Under the pieces are notes generated by a model. That model was not told the origin of the DNA. It was given only the letters and a program-made list of their open reading frames with translations, and did no database searches. The position numbers were made by a program, and so were the translations under genes. This document shows, piece by piece, positions 1 to 11,040 of a DNA stretch of 64,000 nt. Location: positions 1,984,001-2,048,000 of the forward strand of contig NC_091272.1 of the NCBI RefSeq assembly GCF_042100115.1, written 5' to 3'. The stretch comes from Alternaria dauci (taxonomy: Eukaryota > Ascomycota > Dothideomycetes > Pleosporales > Pleosporaceae). Position 1 is the first letter of the stretch. Every line of letters begins with the position of its first letter.

Positions 1-2358
1 CATATCCTCTTCGAAAGCATTACGAGTCCATGGGACTTGTACATAATCAATCAACCAACAACAAAGCCATGAGACTCACTGTTGATGATGGGGAAAATAT
101 TGCCCCTGTCTTTCCAAGTATACATGGAATCCTACATCACATTGAAAGCAGTGTACAGTATGATCGAACAAAAGAGAAGACAACTCGAAACATCATTTCG
201 AGCTATCTTCTGTTCGAAAGCTCTTGTGGCTCCGTCTTGAAACAACGTATGCTAATTGCAAGATTGTGTCAACTCGCAACGTTGAGACGCAGCGCGCCGG
301 ATACGGTCTGACAAACATGTTTTGTCATGCTATGGTAGGCATTCAGTGCGCGATGGAACTGGAATCCAGGGAGGTCCGTTTCGATCAGAAGGAAACGCTT
401 GTACAGTCTTGTCTAAGTGATGGCAAGCTGTCTAGTGTAGATGACTAGGACAGATCAAAGAGTAAAATTTGAAGAAGCACTCATGTGGCAGGCGTACAGT
501 TGTTGAATGTACAAGAAAACGTTCCATCTATTGTAGTATATAACCATACAGACAAGACACTTGGACATAGGGCGCCGGCCCTATGTGGTCGCCAATGAGT
601 ATGGACACGACTGCAGGAAGCCCTCTTCACTTCTGGCACGCGCCACAAGGAAAACGAAATCTCGCAGAGACAAGAATGTGCATTGAGATTGGCAAGTATT
701 TTGATGTCCTTACTGAGCGACGTGCTGCTATTGAAAGTTGTTTTCGTTGCCCAAAGGATGATCTGAGTGCCGCAAATGTTGAGGCGACCGTGTGAGGATT
801 TCCAAGATTGCGCCTGGACGCCCCGTGAGCCGCGACAGAATTCAAGGTCAGTTCTCGAAAAATGGAAGAGTACTCTATAGTGTTCAGTGCATATGCGTTT
901 CCTTATGACTGTATGTGACAGTCAGTTGTCGAGCAGCGCTCAAATGTTGTTTTCTGGTGCGCGCAACTGGTATGCAGGACCATTCTCGCATTGTCACTTG
1001 GGTAGACTAGTTTCATGTTGTTTTTAGTTCCAAACCGCTCAACGGTATGCAGGAAAAAGCTAGTGTCAGGCCACCAGAAGTGTCATATCGACAACCAGCT
1101 TCTTTCGCCATTTTGCTTCTCTAGCATCAAAGCGTCACGATCTGGTGTTTGACGGCACCGACGCGCAATGTATCGTGCATGACCATGCCTTGGTGTCATC
1201 TGAAGACAGCTCAATGCGTTGGGACAGAAAGGTGGTCAAGCGCGAGCTTCAGGCCATGCTCTCTTCGTAGGCATTCTACCAATCTTCTGTGCCGCACCCA
1301 CCCGATCCTCCATCGGATCATGCCGTATCGGTAAATGAAAGAACACGGGTCCAAATTAGACAAAGCTGAGTACCTCGTACACTTAGCTCACGACTTCTCG
1401 TGAGAGCACTGAGGAGTGAGCGATACTTCTGAACGAATAAGCATCTCAAACACGCGTTCGCTGATGATAAGATAGAGGGGCATGCAGACCCCCCTATGCG
1501 GCGCAGGGTCCAACGGCTGCTGCATTCAGGTTGGGGTGCTTTGATCTTCATAGCATGTTGCTGATCCTACCTTCCTGATTATAATGACCGTCTGGCAATA
1601 TCTCATCACGTCCCCGTACAGTCAGCCCAGGGCATAGAGCTGTAGATGTCAGGGGACGACAAGCCTACCTAAGCTCCCGCGCTAAGGCGCGCATGCTATC
1701 CAAGAGTTCTCCGGTTGCATGGCATTGCTTATCGTTATTGCATCGGAGACTTCTCCAAAACCTCTACCTCGCTGAACTGTAATTGTATAGTTCCCGGCGG
1801 AGTGCAATCTGGCGATTTGCACGCGGTGCACCTAGTGATGCACATTAGCGTTCGTGGTAAGAGTCGCTCGCATGCACGTGCTCTTTCTAGCTAACTGAAG
1901 AGAAAGCTAGCCGAGCCTAAAGCGTCTTAGCGCAAGAGTCTGACTGAAGCTTCAGCCCCTGAACGCGCCGGGCACGCCACTCCTATCCATTGTTTCCTGA
2001 CACCTTCAGATCCTTTTGGTCGTATTTCAAGCCATGCTCTTATCGCATCCGGCTCCAGCGGCTCTCTGATAGGGCCTCACTCGAACTGTCAACTCTCACT
2101 TGCCTGGTCCGTGATGGCGTGAGGATAGCCCAGGGGTTCGCATGGACACGCATCCGCCACAAATGGTTAGCTTTGTTCAGACGCGGCTTTTTGGAATGGA
2201 CGCTCGTATCAAATGGAGCACTATGTGACGGGCTCTTTCCTCTCGAGTCTTGTCCGTCTCTTGGGGATCTTGCCTCTCGTCAACTTCGCCTTTGGACATA
2301 TTCCTTACCCTCAGTCATTCGTTAATACAGTCGCGCGTTGTTCACTCGTTATGCAATC
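1..2358. other. Intergenic DNA, no gene supported
   Basis: GC-normal, non-RIPed sequence with CA and TG present. Only short overlapping reading frames (60-110 codons) occur on both strands. None shows a recognisable domain, a convincing signal peptide or a splice pattern joining it to a neighbour. The last few hundred bases are presumably promoter and 5' leader for the gene starting at 2359. I see no tRNA, repeat array or transposon ends here. Confidence 0.5.
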
Positions 2359-3762
2359 ATGATTCCAAAGGCGTACCGTCTTTCTTTCTCACACCTCGTT
2401 TTCTATATCTCTACCTTTGTAATCGCGACGCAGTTATGGTCCATATGGGGACAATCGAAACACACCTACCTCCCTTTCTCTCATAGGAATCTTCAGCGGG
2501 ATTGGGATTTTAATCCCGATGTGCACGCCAATGTGCATACACTTAGCCATGAGCAGTGCGACTCGGCATTTCCAAAGCTGTATCACAGTCTGGATCAGGC
2601 GGTGAGCTTCCGACAAGGCAGGAAGGTGCACATTCAAGATATCGAGATCGAGGCAGGAAGATGTATGCTGCGGGTCATGATTTATCAGGGCGAGGTACAC
2701 ACCCCTTTGGAAGCTTTCCACGTTGTATCTGACATCGTACTCGCAGCTGTTCGTAATCGACGCCGGAAAGCCAGAAGAATGCTACGTAACGAACGGAAAC
2801 GAGAGAGAACGCATTCTCGGAACTCTTGCACAGATCGATCGAGCTGTCACGACTGCCTCAACATCCGACCCCGCCATCCCGAACGTCGAATTCTCGCTTT
2901 CTCTCGACGATCTGCCACGGCGATCCAGGAAACATGGAACATTCTTTGGCTACACACGGAAGGAAGGGCCAGAGTACAAGGATATTTGGATGATGCCAAA
3001 CTACGCGTACTGGGCTTGGAACTATACGCACGCTCCGAGCTGGAATAGCATCAGGAAGGAGATCGAGCTCAAGGAGACTGAACTTCCATGGGCGAAGAAA
3101 GATCCTAGAGTCGTATGGCGGGGCAAGGTCAAGATGGCCAAGCTTAGGAAGGAGCTGGTCCGGGTCAGTGAAGGCAAAGAGTGGAGTGACATCAAGCCCG
3201 TTGTCATCAACAACGCCAGCGACCCGCATACCAAGGACGTTATGAATCTCAGGGAATTCTGCGGGTATGATAAAAAGCCACGAAAAGACTTGCAGAACAA
3301 TGCTAACCATTTCTCAGGTACAAGTTTACCGTCCAAACCGAAGGTACCTCCTACTCCGGCCGCCTTAAATACCTTCAACTATGTCGTTCAGCCCTGATCA
3401 CACACCCTCTCGAATGGCAAGAATTCCATACCCACCTCATGAGACTAGCTGGCCCTGATGTGAACTACATCGAAGCATCTGAGAACTTTGGAAACCTCGA
3501 ATCGGCCATGGAGTACTACCGTGCGCATGACAACGAAGCAGAGGAGATTGCGAGGAACAGCTACGAGACATTTACCCGAAGGTATCTGACACCAGCGGCA
3601 GTAACTTGCTACTGGAGGCGACTTTTCTGGTCATGGGCAAGTGTACAAGGCTATGAACCACAGTTGTACGTACCTGACAAGGACGGCAACCTGGTCATGA
3701 GAGGTACACCATGGACAGCATTCGCGGCCAATTGGCCCAAGGACCCCGCGGCTATTCCATGA
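2359..3762 (+). CDS. GT90 / CAP10-like glycosyltransferase, type II membrane protein
   Basis: Three exons, 2359-2694, 2747-3264 and 3318-3762, give 432 residues in one continuous frame. Both introns (52 and 53 bp) are GT-AG, and the second has a clear GCTAAC branch site. The ATG at 2359 is the first in frame; the frame extends upstream only to a TTG. Residues 8-24 form a hydrophobic segment after a short basic N-terminus, which suggests a Golgi/ER signal anchor. The C-terminal half matches the CAP10 (GT90) family: a PRVVWRG motif near residues 233-238, then YKFTVQTEGTSYSGRLKYL across the exon 2/3 junction and a THPLEWQEFHTHLM-like block. Family members transfer xylose or related sugars to glycans such as cryptococcal capsule; the substrate here is unknown. 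Length and motifs look complete, with no in-frame stops. Exon boundaries are inferred from frame and splice consensus. Confidence 0.88.
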
Positions 3763-4265
3763 GCAACGAGAAGGTGTGCAAAGAGTAGCATTGCATAAAG
3801 CATTGGAGTATTTGGTTTTATATGCTTACGATACCCGCGTTCAAGCGTTTGAATAGACACGCATTATTATCTACGCTTACAGCACTCATCTTAGGCGGGG
3901 CTTTTTTTCTTTTAGTCGTGTTATTGGTGGCTTTGGCAGCCTTCGTCCCTGCATCGGAGAACGCACGCGAGCAATATATATTCATAAACCGACGCATGAG
4001 ACTACATCTCCACGTGCGCTAGTCCTAAGCGCTTACATCTGACAGGCATATTTCAGACTTGTTTCTGAATGCATATATGTGAAATGCAGGCTAATGCACA
4101 CTGTACTTTCGTTGGTTTACTGTGATGAACAAGACTGCAAGAGGAATGCTCGTATCATATATCACAATGCAGACACGAGCTTGGACGGAGGAGAGGATGG
4201 GTATGAAATGGTTCAATTCGCACTGTGAGGTTCCAACGTCTTGAGTAGCCAGCTGGACGCAGATC
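3763..4265. other. Intergenic spacer
   Basis: This is the gap between two genes on the same strand. It contains a 66-codon plus-strand frame (3822-4022) with one hydrophobic stretch, which I do not accept as a gene (see rejected items). It probably holds the 3' end of the upstream transcript and the promoter of the downstream gene. Confidence 0.4.
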
Positions 4266-5348
4266 ATGATCTTCTTACTTTCATTGCTTACCTGCTTCCA
4301 GGCTTACACTGCCGTTGCTGGTCTAGAACCACAATTCCTCATCGTCCTCGACACAGGTGTAGGTCACCGCAGCACACCCATCCCTCGATGGCTTACCTCA
4401 CTCCGGAGCTTGACCACGCGCGGTACCAACGCAACTGTTCTCGCACAGTTTAGTGCCAACTCGAATGCGACCCAAGTCAGTGAGCCCATTGGTGCATATG
4501 CACTCGCATACTCATCGTCGACTTCGTTTCTCTTCTCGGCGACAGGTCACGGCGCAGTCCGGACAAGTGTAGATGGTGGCGATGCGGTGATTATCCTGAA
4601 CGATGAAGAAGATCACTATGGGCAAACTGCGAGCATGGCGGTTGCAGAAAAAGAACAAAAGGTCTACTATGGCAACTCGTTTACGGGTTTAATCGAGAAA
4701 GCAAATTTCGATGGATCATACGACTCTGCAGTGCGGAATGTGTCTCAAGGTCTAGACTATTCTATCCCTTCCTATCCCTCAGCCGTCGCCTACGCAGGGG
4801 GAATAGCAGTAGACGAAGAAAGGGGTTGGCTGTACTGGAGCTCTGTCCGTGGTGTTGATGATGGAAGCATACGGCGTGTACCTCTAAGTGGGCTTGGGGA
4901 AGAGCAAATTTTGGCCAGTGGGATTCAGACACCAGGCCAAATCCGTGTCGTAAAGGACTCGCTATTCTGGACTGAAGGCGGTCGACAGAGTGATTCTCCA
5001 ACGGCTATTAAGTATCTCGACCGTTATCTGTCCCAGCTTTCCACATCTGGTTCTCTGAATACTCCGATCCCGACAGGCACTCTCATCTCGTCAAGCCAAT
5101 CGCCCCTGTTCTTTGAGAATGATTCCACAGGCGAGAAACAGACTCTTGCTATCACAAGCTTTGCTGTTTATCGCAATGGGGTGGAACAGAAGGTCCGGTT
5201 CGTCGTTAGTAGTGCCGGAAGAACGGTATTTGGGAAGCTAGTTGAGGTCGTGTGGCGAGGGAGTGGAAGTGGAAGGGGACCAGTGTTCAAGGTGTTGAAC
5301 AACGATACTGAGGATGTTGGTGTTCCTGTTGGGCTGGAGTACGTGTGA
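4266..5348 (+). CDS. Secreted beta-propeller-like (YWTD/NHL/SMP-30 type) protein
   Basis: Intronless frame of 360 residues. The first ~19 residues are a hydrophobic signal peptide ending near AVAG, so the product is probably secreted. The body has repeats typical of six-bladed propellers: GGIAVDEERGWLYWSS (about residue 178), a DGSIRRVPLSGLGEEQIL turn after it, and a blade around DSLFWTEGG. These resemble LDL-receptor YWTD or SMP-30/gluconolactonase-like blades. Several N-x-S/T sites are present (N-A-T, N-V-S, N-D-S), as expected for a secreted glycoprotein. No catalytic metal site can be assigned by eye, so I leave the function open: it could be a lactonase-like enzyme or a binding protein. 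The ATG at 4266 is chosen because it places the signal peptide at the N-terminus. The 4 bp after the frame are ordinary, and no stop or shift interrupts it. Confidence 0.8.
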   Translation: MIFLLSLLTCFQAYTAVAGLEPQFLIVLDTGVGHRSTPIPRWLTSLRSLTTRGTNATVLAQFSANSNATQVSEPIGAYALAYSSSTSFLFSATGHGAVRTSVDGGDAVIILNDEEDHYGQTASMAVAEKEQKVYYGNSFTGLIEKANFDGSYDSAVRNVSQGLDYSIPSYPSAVAYAGGIAVDEERGWLYWSSVRGVDDGSIRRVPLSGLGEEQILASGIQTPGQIRVVKDSLFWTEGGRQSDSPTAIKYLDRYLSQLSTSGSLNTPIPTGTLISSSQSPLFFENDSTGEKQTLAITSFAVYRNGVEQKVRFVVSSAGRTVFGKLVEVVWRGSGSGRGPVFKVLNNDTEDVGVPVGLEYV

Positions 5349-6737
5349 TGAACGATCATTGCTATAACCACACAACAAGCCTTGCAGTCGGGTATATGTA
5401 CATCCTCTAAGCCTGGTTTACGGTTCAGATACTTGTCTCACAGTCATCTTGATCGATTTGTTGGAAGTCGTAGAGTGTATCAACAATGAGACCAACAGAA
5501 AAGCTCAGAAGTCTGATGTTTGTTTGGGCCAGCCAGATCAAGTGGTTTTGCAACCAGTGTCTCTATACGTATGGATGCGAGATGAACCTACAGTGGAAGT
5601 CTAGCCGCGCGAAGGCATTGTGGAAAATCCGGAACGCGTAGCTTGGTTCCTTCGATTGTAACTCACGCATGAGTCTGGACGTCCATCAGAGTAACCAGCC
5701 ATTTCGCATATGTTATCATCAACAACTCTTCCCTTGAGCGTACTAGTTCTTCTGCCGCATTCAGTTTTTTTTCGGTGACGATTGCGAAGCGATGGGACTC
5801 GCATCGGCTGGTAGGGTGCAGGATAGGCTAAATCAGTCTCGCTTATGCACATTGCATCCTTACGAGACGCCACACTGAGTAGGCGATAGTGCCTTCCTGC
5901 TGGTAGGCGGCGCAGTCTGCAAACCAAGCTCAGGGTTTTCTCCAGCGGTCATATTTCCACAGCGCAACTGCCGTGCAACGCTCGATTTTTCTCTCCACGG
6001 GAGTCTCGACCATCTGTAGCACACACAGGTCTAGTACACAGACACATCGTCATCTTAGTCTTTGGAAGAAATATAGAGGTTCGTGAGGCTCAATCAGCGG
6101 GAATGGCGCGGCAACAATTCTTAGCGACCGGTCCGAGGAACCATAGAATCCTGCGGGTAGTAGTCAAGCGTACAGCATCCTAGCTGCGCGGACGCCGGCT
6201 GATATACCAATGCAGGTATTCGGCCGCCGACAGTACCATTTAATCCATACGCCCCGTCGCTCGGACTACACGGTATTTCAGGGTTCGTAGAATATGGGTA
6301 TCGAACCATCGCGTACGCCTAGAAGCATTTAAATTGCATGTACACGGCAGAAGATTGCGGTTCTAGCTACGCCACACGAGCTCGAGAACATGGGATTCTT
6401 CTAGGTGAACGCTACGCTATGCCTCTCTGAATTCTTGTACCATGCATACGAGGCAACGACAGGTAAGGCCCCTCCATACGCCGGCAATAGTGACCCCAAA
6501 TGGCAGTGTTCCGAAGCTCACTTAGGTAAATTCCCTGGAATTATCAGTCCGACCGACATTCTCATCTCATCTGGTAACCTATAAGAAGAGATTCAAGGCG
6601 CACCTCTAGCACAGCCGGCAAGCTACTCGTCCCTCGTCTCTTTTACAGTGACTGAAAATTTCGTCGTCCCGTCATTCAATCCGGCGTGCTTTCATGTATC
6701 TGGTTTGATATATCCCATCGTCCTCAGACCAGACGAC
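5349..6737. other. Intergenic DNA, no gene supported
   Basis: GC-normal sequence with CA/TG retained. Minus-strand frames of 108 codons (5601-5927) and 62 codons (6121-6309) have no recognisable domain and biased, low-complexity composition. An AT-rich TATAAGAAG motif near 6580 lies about 155 bp before the tyrosinase ATG and could be part of its promoter. Confidence 0.45.
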
Positions 6738-8109
6738 ATGCGGGGCTCCTTTCAAGCGGCGTTGCTACTGCCTTTGGCTTTAGGGAATGCGCTCCCGTAC
6801 GAGGGCAAGCAGTTCGAGAAGAGAAGTTTCGATCGCGTTGATGACATTCTCGCTGGCCTAGGTAGCATTAAGCAGGACCTGATGGCCGGTGGTGCTGCAA
6901 TCAATCAGCAACTCTATCAAGCTGTTCAACAGCCGGCGCAGTACAAGAAATGCAACCCCACCAACATTCAAGTCCGGCAGGAATGGTATGTCTCCAGTGC
7001 CGTAACGCTTCTCGATCTCCATGCTGACAGTGCTAAAGGTCTACCTTCTCCAAGACTGAGAAGAAGGCATACATCAGCGCAGTCCAGTGTCTAGCGAAGC
7101 TGCCGTCCAAGACACCAAAGGAGACATGCCCTGGTTGTAGGAATCGCTATGACGATTTTGTTGCTACCCACATCCAGCAAACCTTCAATATCCAGTAGAA
7201 TATCCCCTTCGCGAATTGCATATGAGGCATGCACTGACATCGCATACAACATTTAGCGTCACAGGGAATTTCCTTACCTGGCACCGATACTTCACTTGGG
7301 CGTACGAACAGACCCTACGCAACGAGTGCGGTTACAAGGGCACCCAACCCTACTACAGCTACTCCAGGTGGTACAAAGATCCTACGAAGTCGCCTCTGCT
7401 TGATGGGTCTGACACATCATTATCCGGTCAGGGTGCTAAGGGCTGCAGCAATCAGACCTTTACTGGGATTCCGTCAAACAGCGATGTGAAAATAAAGATT
7501 CCACATGGTCCAGGCGGTGGCTGCGTAACCTCTGGACCTTTCAAGGACTGGTCCGTCAATATTGGCCCATTGTTTCCCGCATCGGAGTGCGTTCGACCAA
7601 ACCCCAACACGGATTTCGATGCTGTTTTTGGCCTAGGCTACAACCCTCGTTGTCTTATGCGCGACATTACCAGCTTCACCGGCGAAGGGTGGTTGAAGGA
7701 TGATGACGTGGTATCTCTGCTCAAGAGCGACAGTTATCAATCGTTCTGGGAAACTCTGCAAGGTGGTCCCCCTCCAGACACCTTCAAGAACAATTTCATG
7801 GGCGTGCACACGGCTGGTCACTTCATCATCGGCGGCGATCCGGCAGGTGATTTCTCGGCCTCTCCTGGTGACCCGTTCTTCTTCTTCCACCATGCGTCCA
7901 TTGACCGACTCTATTGGACTTGGCAGAACCTGAAGCCGAGTGAGCGTATCACTGCTTTGTATGGTCCTACCTACATTTCAGATCTCAGCTCGCCCCCCGC
8001 AACTCTCAAGGATACTTTGGACATGGGATTCGCGTATCCTGGGCCAATCACCATTGAAGATGCCTCAAGCACTATGGGTGGCGCGCCATTCTGTTACACC
8101 TATGTATAA
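6738..8109 (+). CDS. Secreted tyrosinase (type 3 copper phenol oxidase)
   Basis: Exons 6738-6985, 7039-7194 and 7257-8109 give 418 residues. Intron 1 (53 bp) has donor GTATGT and branch GCTGAC. Intron 2 (62 bp) has a weaker donor GTAGAA and branch CTGAC, and its removal restores the copper-A block. Residues 1-17 or so form a signal peptide (hydrophobic run AALLLPLALG). Copper A is supplied by His127 (ATHIQQ), His135 (split codon at the intron 2 junction) and His144 (TWHRYF). Copper B is supplied by His319 and His323 (GVHTAGH) and the His346-His347 pair in FFFFHHASIDRLYW. All expected ligands are present, so the enzyme should oxidise phenols or catechols, for example in pigment or secondary metabolism. 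The residue after His135 is Val where relatives usually have Gly. Cysteines around 100-116 and 180-210 are probably disulphide bonded. It is the last intact gene before the RIPed block. Confidence 0.9.
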
Positions 8110-8633
8110 AATGTTTGCCTGTAATTTTGTTGCCTTTTGTAGAATTTAATAGCCGCGTTTAGACTATATGAATACGTTCGCGGTGCGTGTGGGCTGGGTA
8201 TCGATTGTGATTGTGATTGATGAAATCTTCGAAAAGCCAAACCTAGAATTTTGTCTAAATGTACTGGATTTCGACCGTCTTCTCCTGAGCAGTCGTGTTG
8301 GGTATTTCTGCTTTCCAATTTGATTTGGTGGTAGAGAAACGGTGGTGACAGTGGCGATTGAAAGGTTATCTCGGGGGCAAGACATTAAACAGCCGTCGGA
8401 ATAGGCGGTGTTGTCTACAAAGGCTGTCCTTTTCAGTTGACCGTCATGCTGCTCGCTAATTCAGGAAAACAACAGAGTTGAGAAGTAGCAGGCAGTGAAC
8501 CTGTTGCGAAGATAACAGGACAAAGATCGAAGGAGCTAGCGACACGATCCGCGCTGTCCCGGCTTAATTGACGATGTCGTAATAGTTGCGATGAGGTTGC
8601 GGAATTAGCGGAGCGAGATAATTGTATAGTACC
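8110..8633. other. Intergenic DNA, no gene supported
   Basis: 3' flank of the tyrosinase gene. GC-normal sequence with only short frames on either strand and no domain signal. It ends at the TA dinucleotide where the TIR element begins. Confidence 0.45.
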
Positions 8634-8635
8634 TA

Positions 8636-9596
8636 CAGTACAGTGTCTGTGCGCGGGTCAAGCTAGTTCGTGTTATAAGGTAACAAGGAGTTGCTTCCCT
8701 CTTATATAGGTTGCATAAAGGAAGACTATTAGGCAGACATAATAGACAAAAGTAGATCTAAGGCGGGGCCTAGATTACGTAAAAGGAATAGTATCCCGCT
8801 AAGACCTAGCCTCTAGGAGGCTAGTAAGGATTAGGAGGCTACGGCCCTCCTAGGCCTCCCTCTTAGAAGAGAGGGTAAGGAGGATAGGACCTAAGGTAAT
8901 AAGTATATAGGATAGATAGATTTTATTATTATACTTATTATAGTTAACTTAAATAGTTTATCTCTTATATAGATTATTAACTAGTTATTCTATTATTTAT
9001 AGAATTAGTATTATTACCTCTTAGTTAATAACGATAACTCTTTTCTACTTAATTATTCTATATAATACCTTATAGACTACTACTTTAGTCTACCTTACCT
9101 TAGTACAGACTAAGCCTAGAGAAGTATAGTAAACCCCTATATAATAGGGTCTTAGTATAGGTAGGCTATAAAGCCTCCTAGGCTATAAAGTATACACCTT
9201 CGTTAAAGGCTTTAGAGGCTTTAATATATTAATATATAATATATAGGATATATCTTAGCTAGAAGGGCACTAAGGTCCTAATATAATTACTTCTCTTATT
9301 ATCTCTATAAATAAGGAACTTACTCTTTACTTATACTTTACGCGTAAGAAGACTAGTAAGAATTATTATTATTACTTTCTTTAGTATACTATTAGAATAT
9401 AGAGCTATCCCCTACTATTCTCTTATAGTATAAAGTAAATACTATTACTTATAACTACCCCTTATATAATACTCTAAAAAACCTTATAATAATAGCTATT
9501 TAGTCTAGCTATATATCCTTATATTTATAATTATCTAATATTAGTAGGGTAGCTTAACCCGCGAACTGGCTCGACCCGCGCATAGACACTGTACTG
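8636..9596. mobile_element. RIPed TIR element (Fot1/Tc1-mariner type, TA target site)
   Basis: The left end begins CAGTACAGTGTCTGTGCGCG at 8636. The right end reads GCGCATAGACACTGTACTG to 9596. The ends are inverted repeats over about 36 bp with a few transitions, including the inner GGGTCAAGCTAGTTCG segment. TA flanks both sides (8634-8635 and 9597-9598), the usual Tc1/mariner/Fot1 target duplication. The interior is AT-rich with almost no CA/TG and has no readable transposase. An LTR has inserted immediately inside the left TIR. This is an inactive, non-autonomous remnant. Confidence 0.75.
8671..9146 (+). repeat. Solo LTR related to the 7.2-kb Gypsy element
   Basis: Starts TGTTATAAGGTAAC and ends CCTATATAATA. 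It aligns along its length with the 488-bp LTRs at 27202-27689 and 48113-48600 (shared CTCCTAGGCCTCC-like block, GTTAACTTAAATAGTTTATCTC and the GAGAAGTATAGTAAA terminus). The first ~130 bases still carry TG and CA and so are less mutated than the internal LTR copies. No internal retroelement sequence follows, so it is a solo LTR. I could not find a clean target duplication. Confidence 0.65.
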
Positions 9597-9598
9597 TA

Positions 9599-10044
9599 AT
9601 ATGCGTCGCTGGTGAGAAGTAGGGCCGACTGCTTTCACTCCCACTCCGCCCTCCTAGTACCACAACTAGTGTAGCGTAGCGTTTCCGACGCGCCAAGGTA
9701 AAAGAAGTTTCCTTAATAAGACTAGGTTAAGAATTATATATTAATATAAGTAGAAGAGTAGTGAAATTAGTAAGGTAGACCTTCTTTTAAACTATATATA
9801 ATATAAGGCCCTAGGGGATAGTATTTCTAAGCTCTTTATAAAATCTAGAGTTTAGTTAGATATAGGGTAAGATTTAGGATAAGGAATTATAGTTTATAGA
9901 TAAGAAGCGCACTAAGTAGTAAAGGCTAAAGAAATATAAGTTTAGTAGCTCCTACCCGTTGCATATCCCATCAAGCACCACAACTTCTACATTCAGATTC
10001 TAAGCATTCAAACCACTGCCAACCCTCCAATAATCACCGTCAAC
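9599..10044. other. Short GC-normal island, RIPed stretch, then SDR 5' leader
   Basis: 9599-9710 is GC-normal with CA/TG. 9711-9955 is RIP-type DNA without CA/TG. From about 9957 the sequence returns abruptly to CA-rich leader sequence before the ATG at 10045. No coding feature is visible. Confidence 0.5.
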
Positions 10045-11040
10045 ATGACTACCCGATATGCATCCGCTCATCAATCCCCCAACGGCGCTGGCGATCAACG
10101 TCCCACCGCCGATCAGATCGTCAAGGACGAACAGCTCCAAGGCAAATGGTCCGACAAGACAGTCCTCATCACTGGCTGCTCTTCTGGTCTCGGTATCGAG
10201 ACCGCCAAATCATTGTTCGAGACCGGTGCTACTCTCTTTCTCACTGCCCGAGACCTCAAAAAAGCAAAGACCGCACTCGGAAGCCTGGTGGAAAGCGAGC
10301 GCGTCCACCTCCTAGAGCTCGATCTCAACTCTCTTGCCAGCGTACGGAAGTGCGCCGATACATTCCTGGCACAGCATGATCGTCTCAACATCCTCATTGC
10401 CAACGCAGGTATCATGGCATGCCCAGAAGGACGCACGGCAGATGGCTTCGAAACACAATTCGGCACAAACCATCTCGCCCACTTCTTGTTGATCCAACTT
10501 CTTCTTCCCACTCTGGTCAAGTCGGCTACCCCGGAGTTCAAGTCGCGGGTCGTCGTTCTTGCATCCACTGGCCATCGCATGGGCGGCATCCACTTAGATA
10601 ACCTTAACCTAGTAGGAGAGTACTACCCTTAGACTACCTATAGCTAGAGTAAGATATCTAATATCTACTGTGCGACCGAACTTAGCCGTCGATACGCAAG
10701 CAAAGGTGTGAATGCATGGTCGGTCCACCCCGGTCTCATCTTCACTGGCCTAATGACACACATTGACAAGGACACGATGGAGGCATGGGACAAGGACCCC
10801 AACATTGGCAAGGCGCTCAAGAGCCCACAGCAAGGTGCGGCCACGACAGTCTGGGCAGCTACGGCCCACGCTTTGGAAGGCCAAGGCGGAAAGTACCTTG
10901 AGGATTGCCAGATCGCGAGTGTCATCAACACCGATGCTGCGTCGAATGAGCTTAGTTACGCTCCTTACGTATATAATAAAGAGAAAGAAAAGGCTTTATA
11001 AGAGAAGTCTTTAGAGTTAATAAAGCCTTTTATAGCTTAA
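10045..11040 (+). pseudogene. Short-chain dehydrogenase/reductase (SDR), broken by RIP-type stops
   Basis: A single frame of 331 codons reads as a classical-type SDR related to the retinol dehydrogenase/WWOX-like group. The cofactor motif TGCSSGLG is at residues 43-50, NAG at 120-122 and the catalytic Ser at 174. The active-site motif reads Y199-S-stop-S-K203. In-frame stops are TAG at 10630, TAG at 10645 (expected Gln of YSQSK) and TAA at 10999 (expected Trp), with the natural end at 11038-11040. Each stop is explained by C>T or G>A change at CA/TG. Mutations are concentrated at 10593-10667 and after about 10947; the rest keeps normal codon use and CA/TG content. There is no frameshift. A spliced read-around of the central patch is not obvious, because no good GT-AG pair removes both stops in frame. 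Probably nonfunctional; RIP leakage from flanking repeats is the simplest cause. Confidence 0.8.

Noticed and set aside
2434..3378. Minus-strand frames of 95-150 codons opposite the GT90 gene
   Set aside because: Shadows of the well-supported plus-strand exons.
3822..4022. 66-codon plus-strand frame with a hydrophobic stretch
   Set aside because: Too short, no family resemblance, lies within probable 3'UTR/promoter sequence, and codon use is not convincing.
5601..5927. 108-codon minus-strand frame
   Set aside because: Arg/Ser-rich random-looking composition, no domain, no splice context.
2359..8109. Possible secondary-metabolite cluster of GT90, propeller and tyrosinase genes
   Set aside because: No backbone synthase, transporter or regulator is present; intergenic distances are ordinary and nothing links the three functions.
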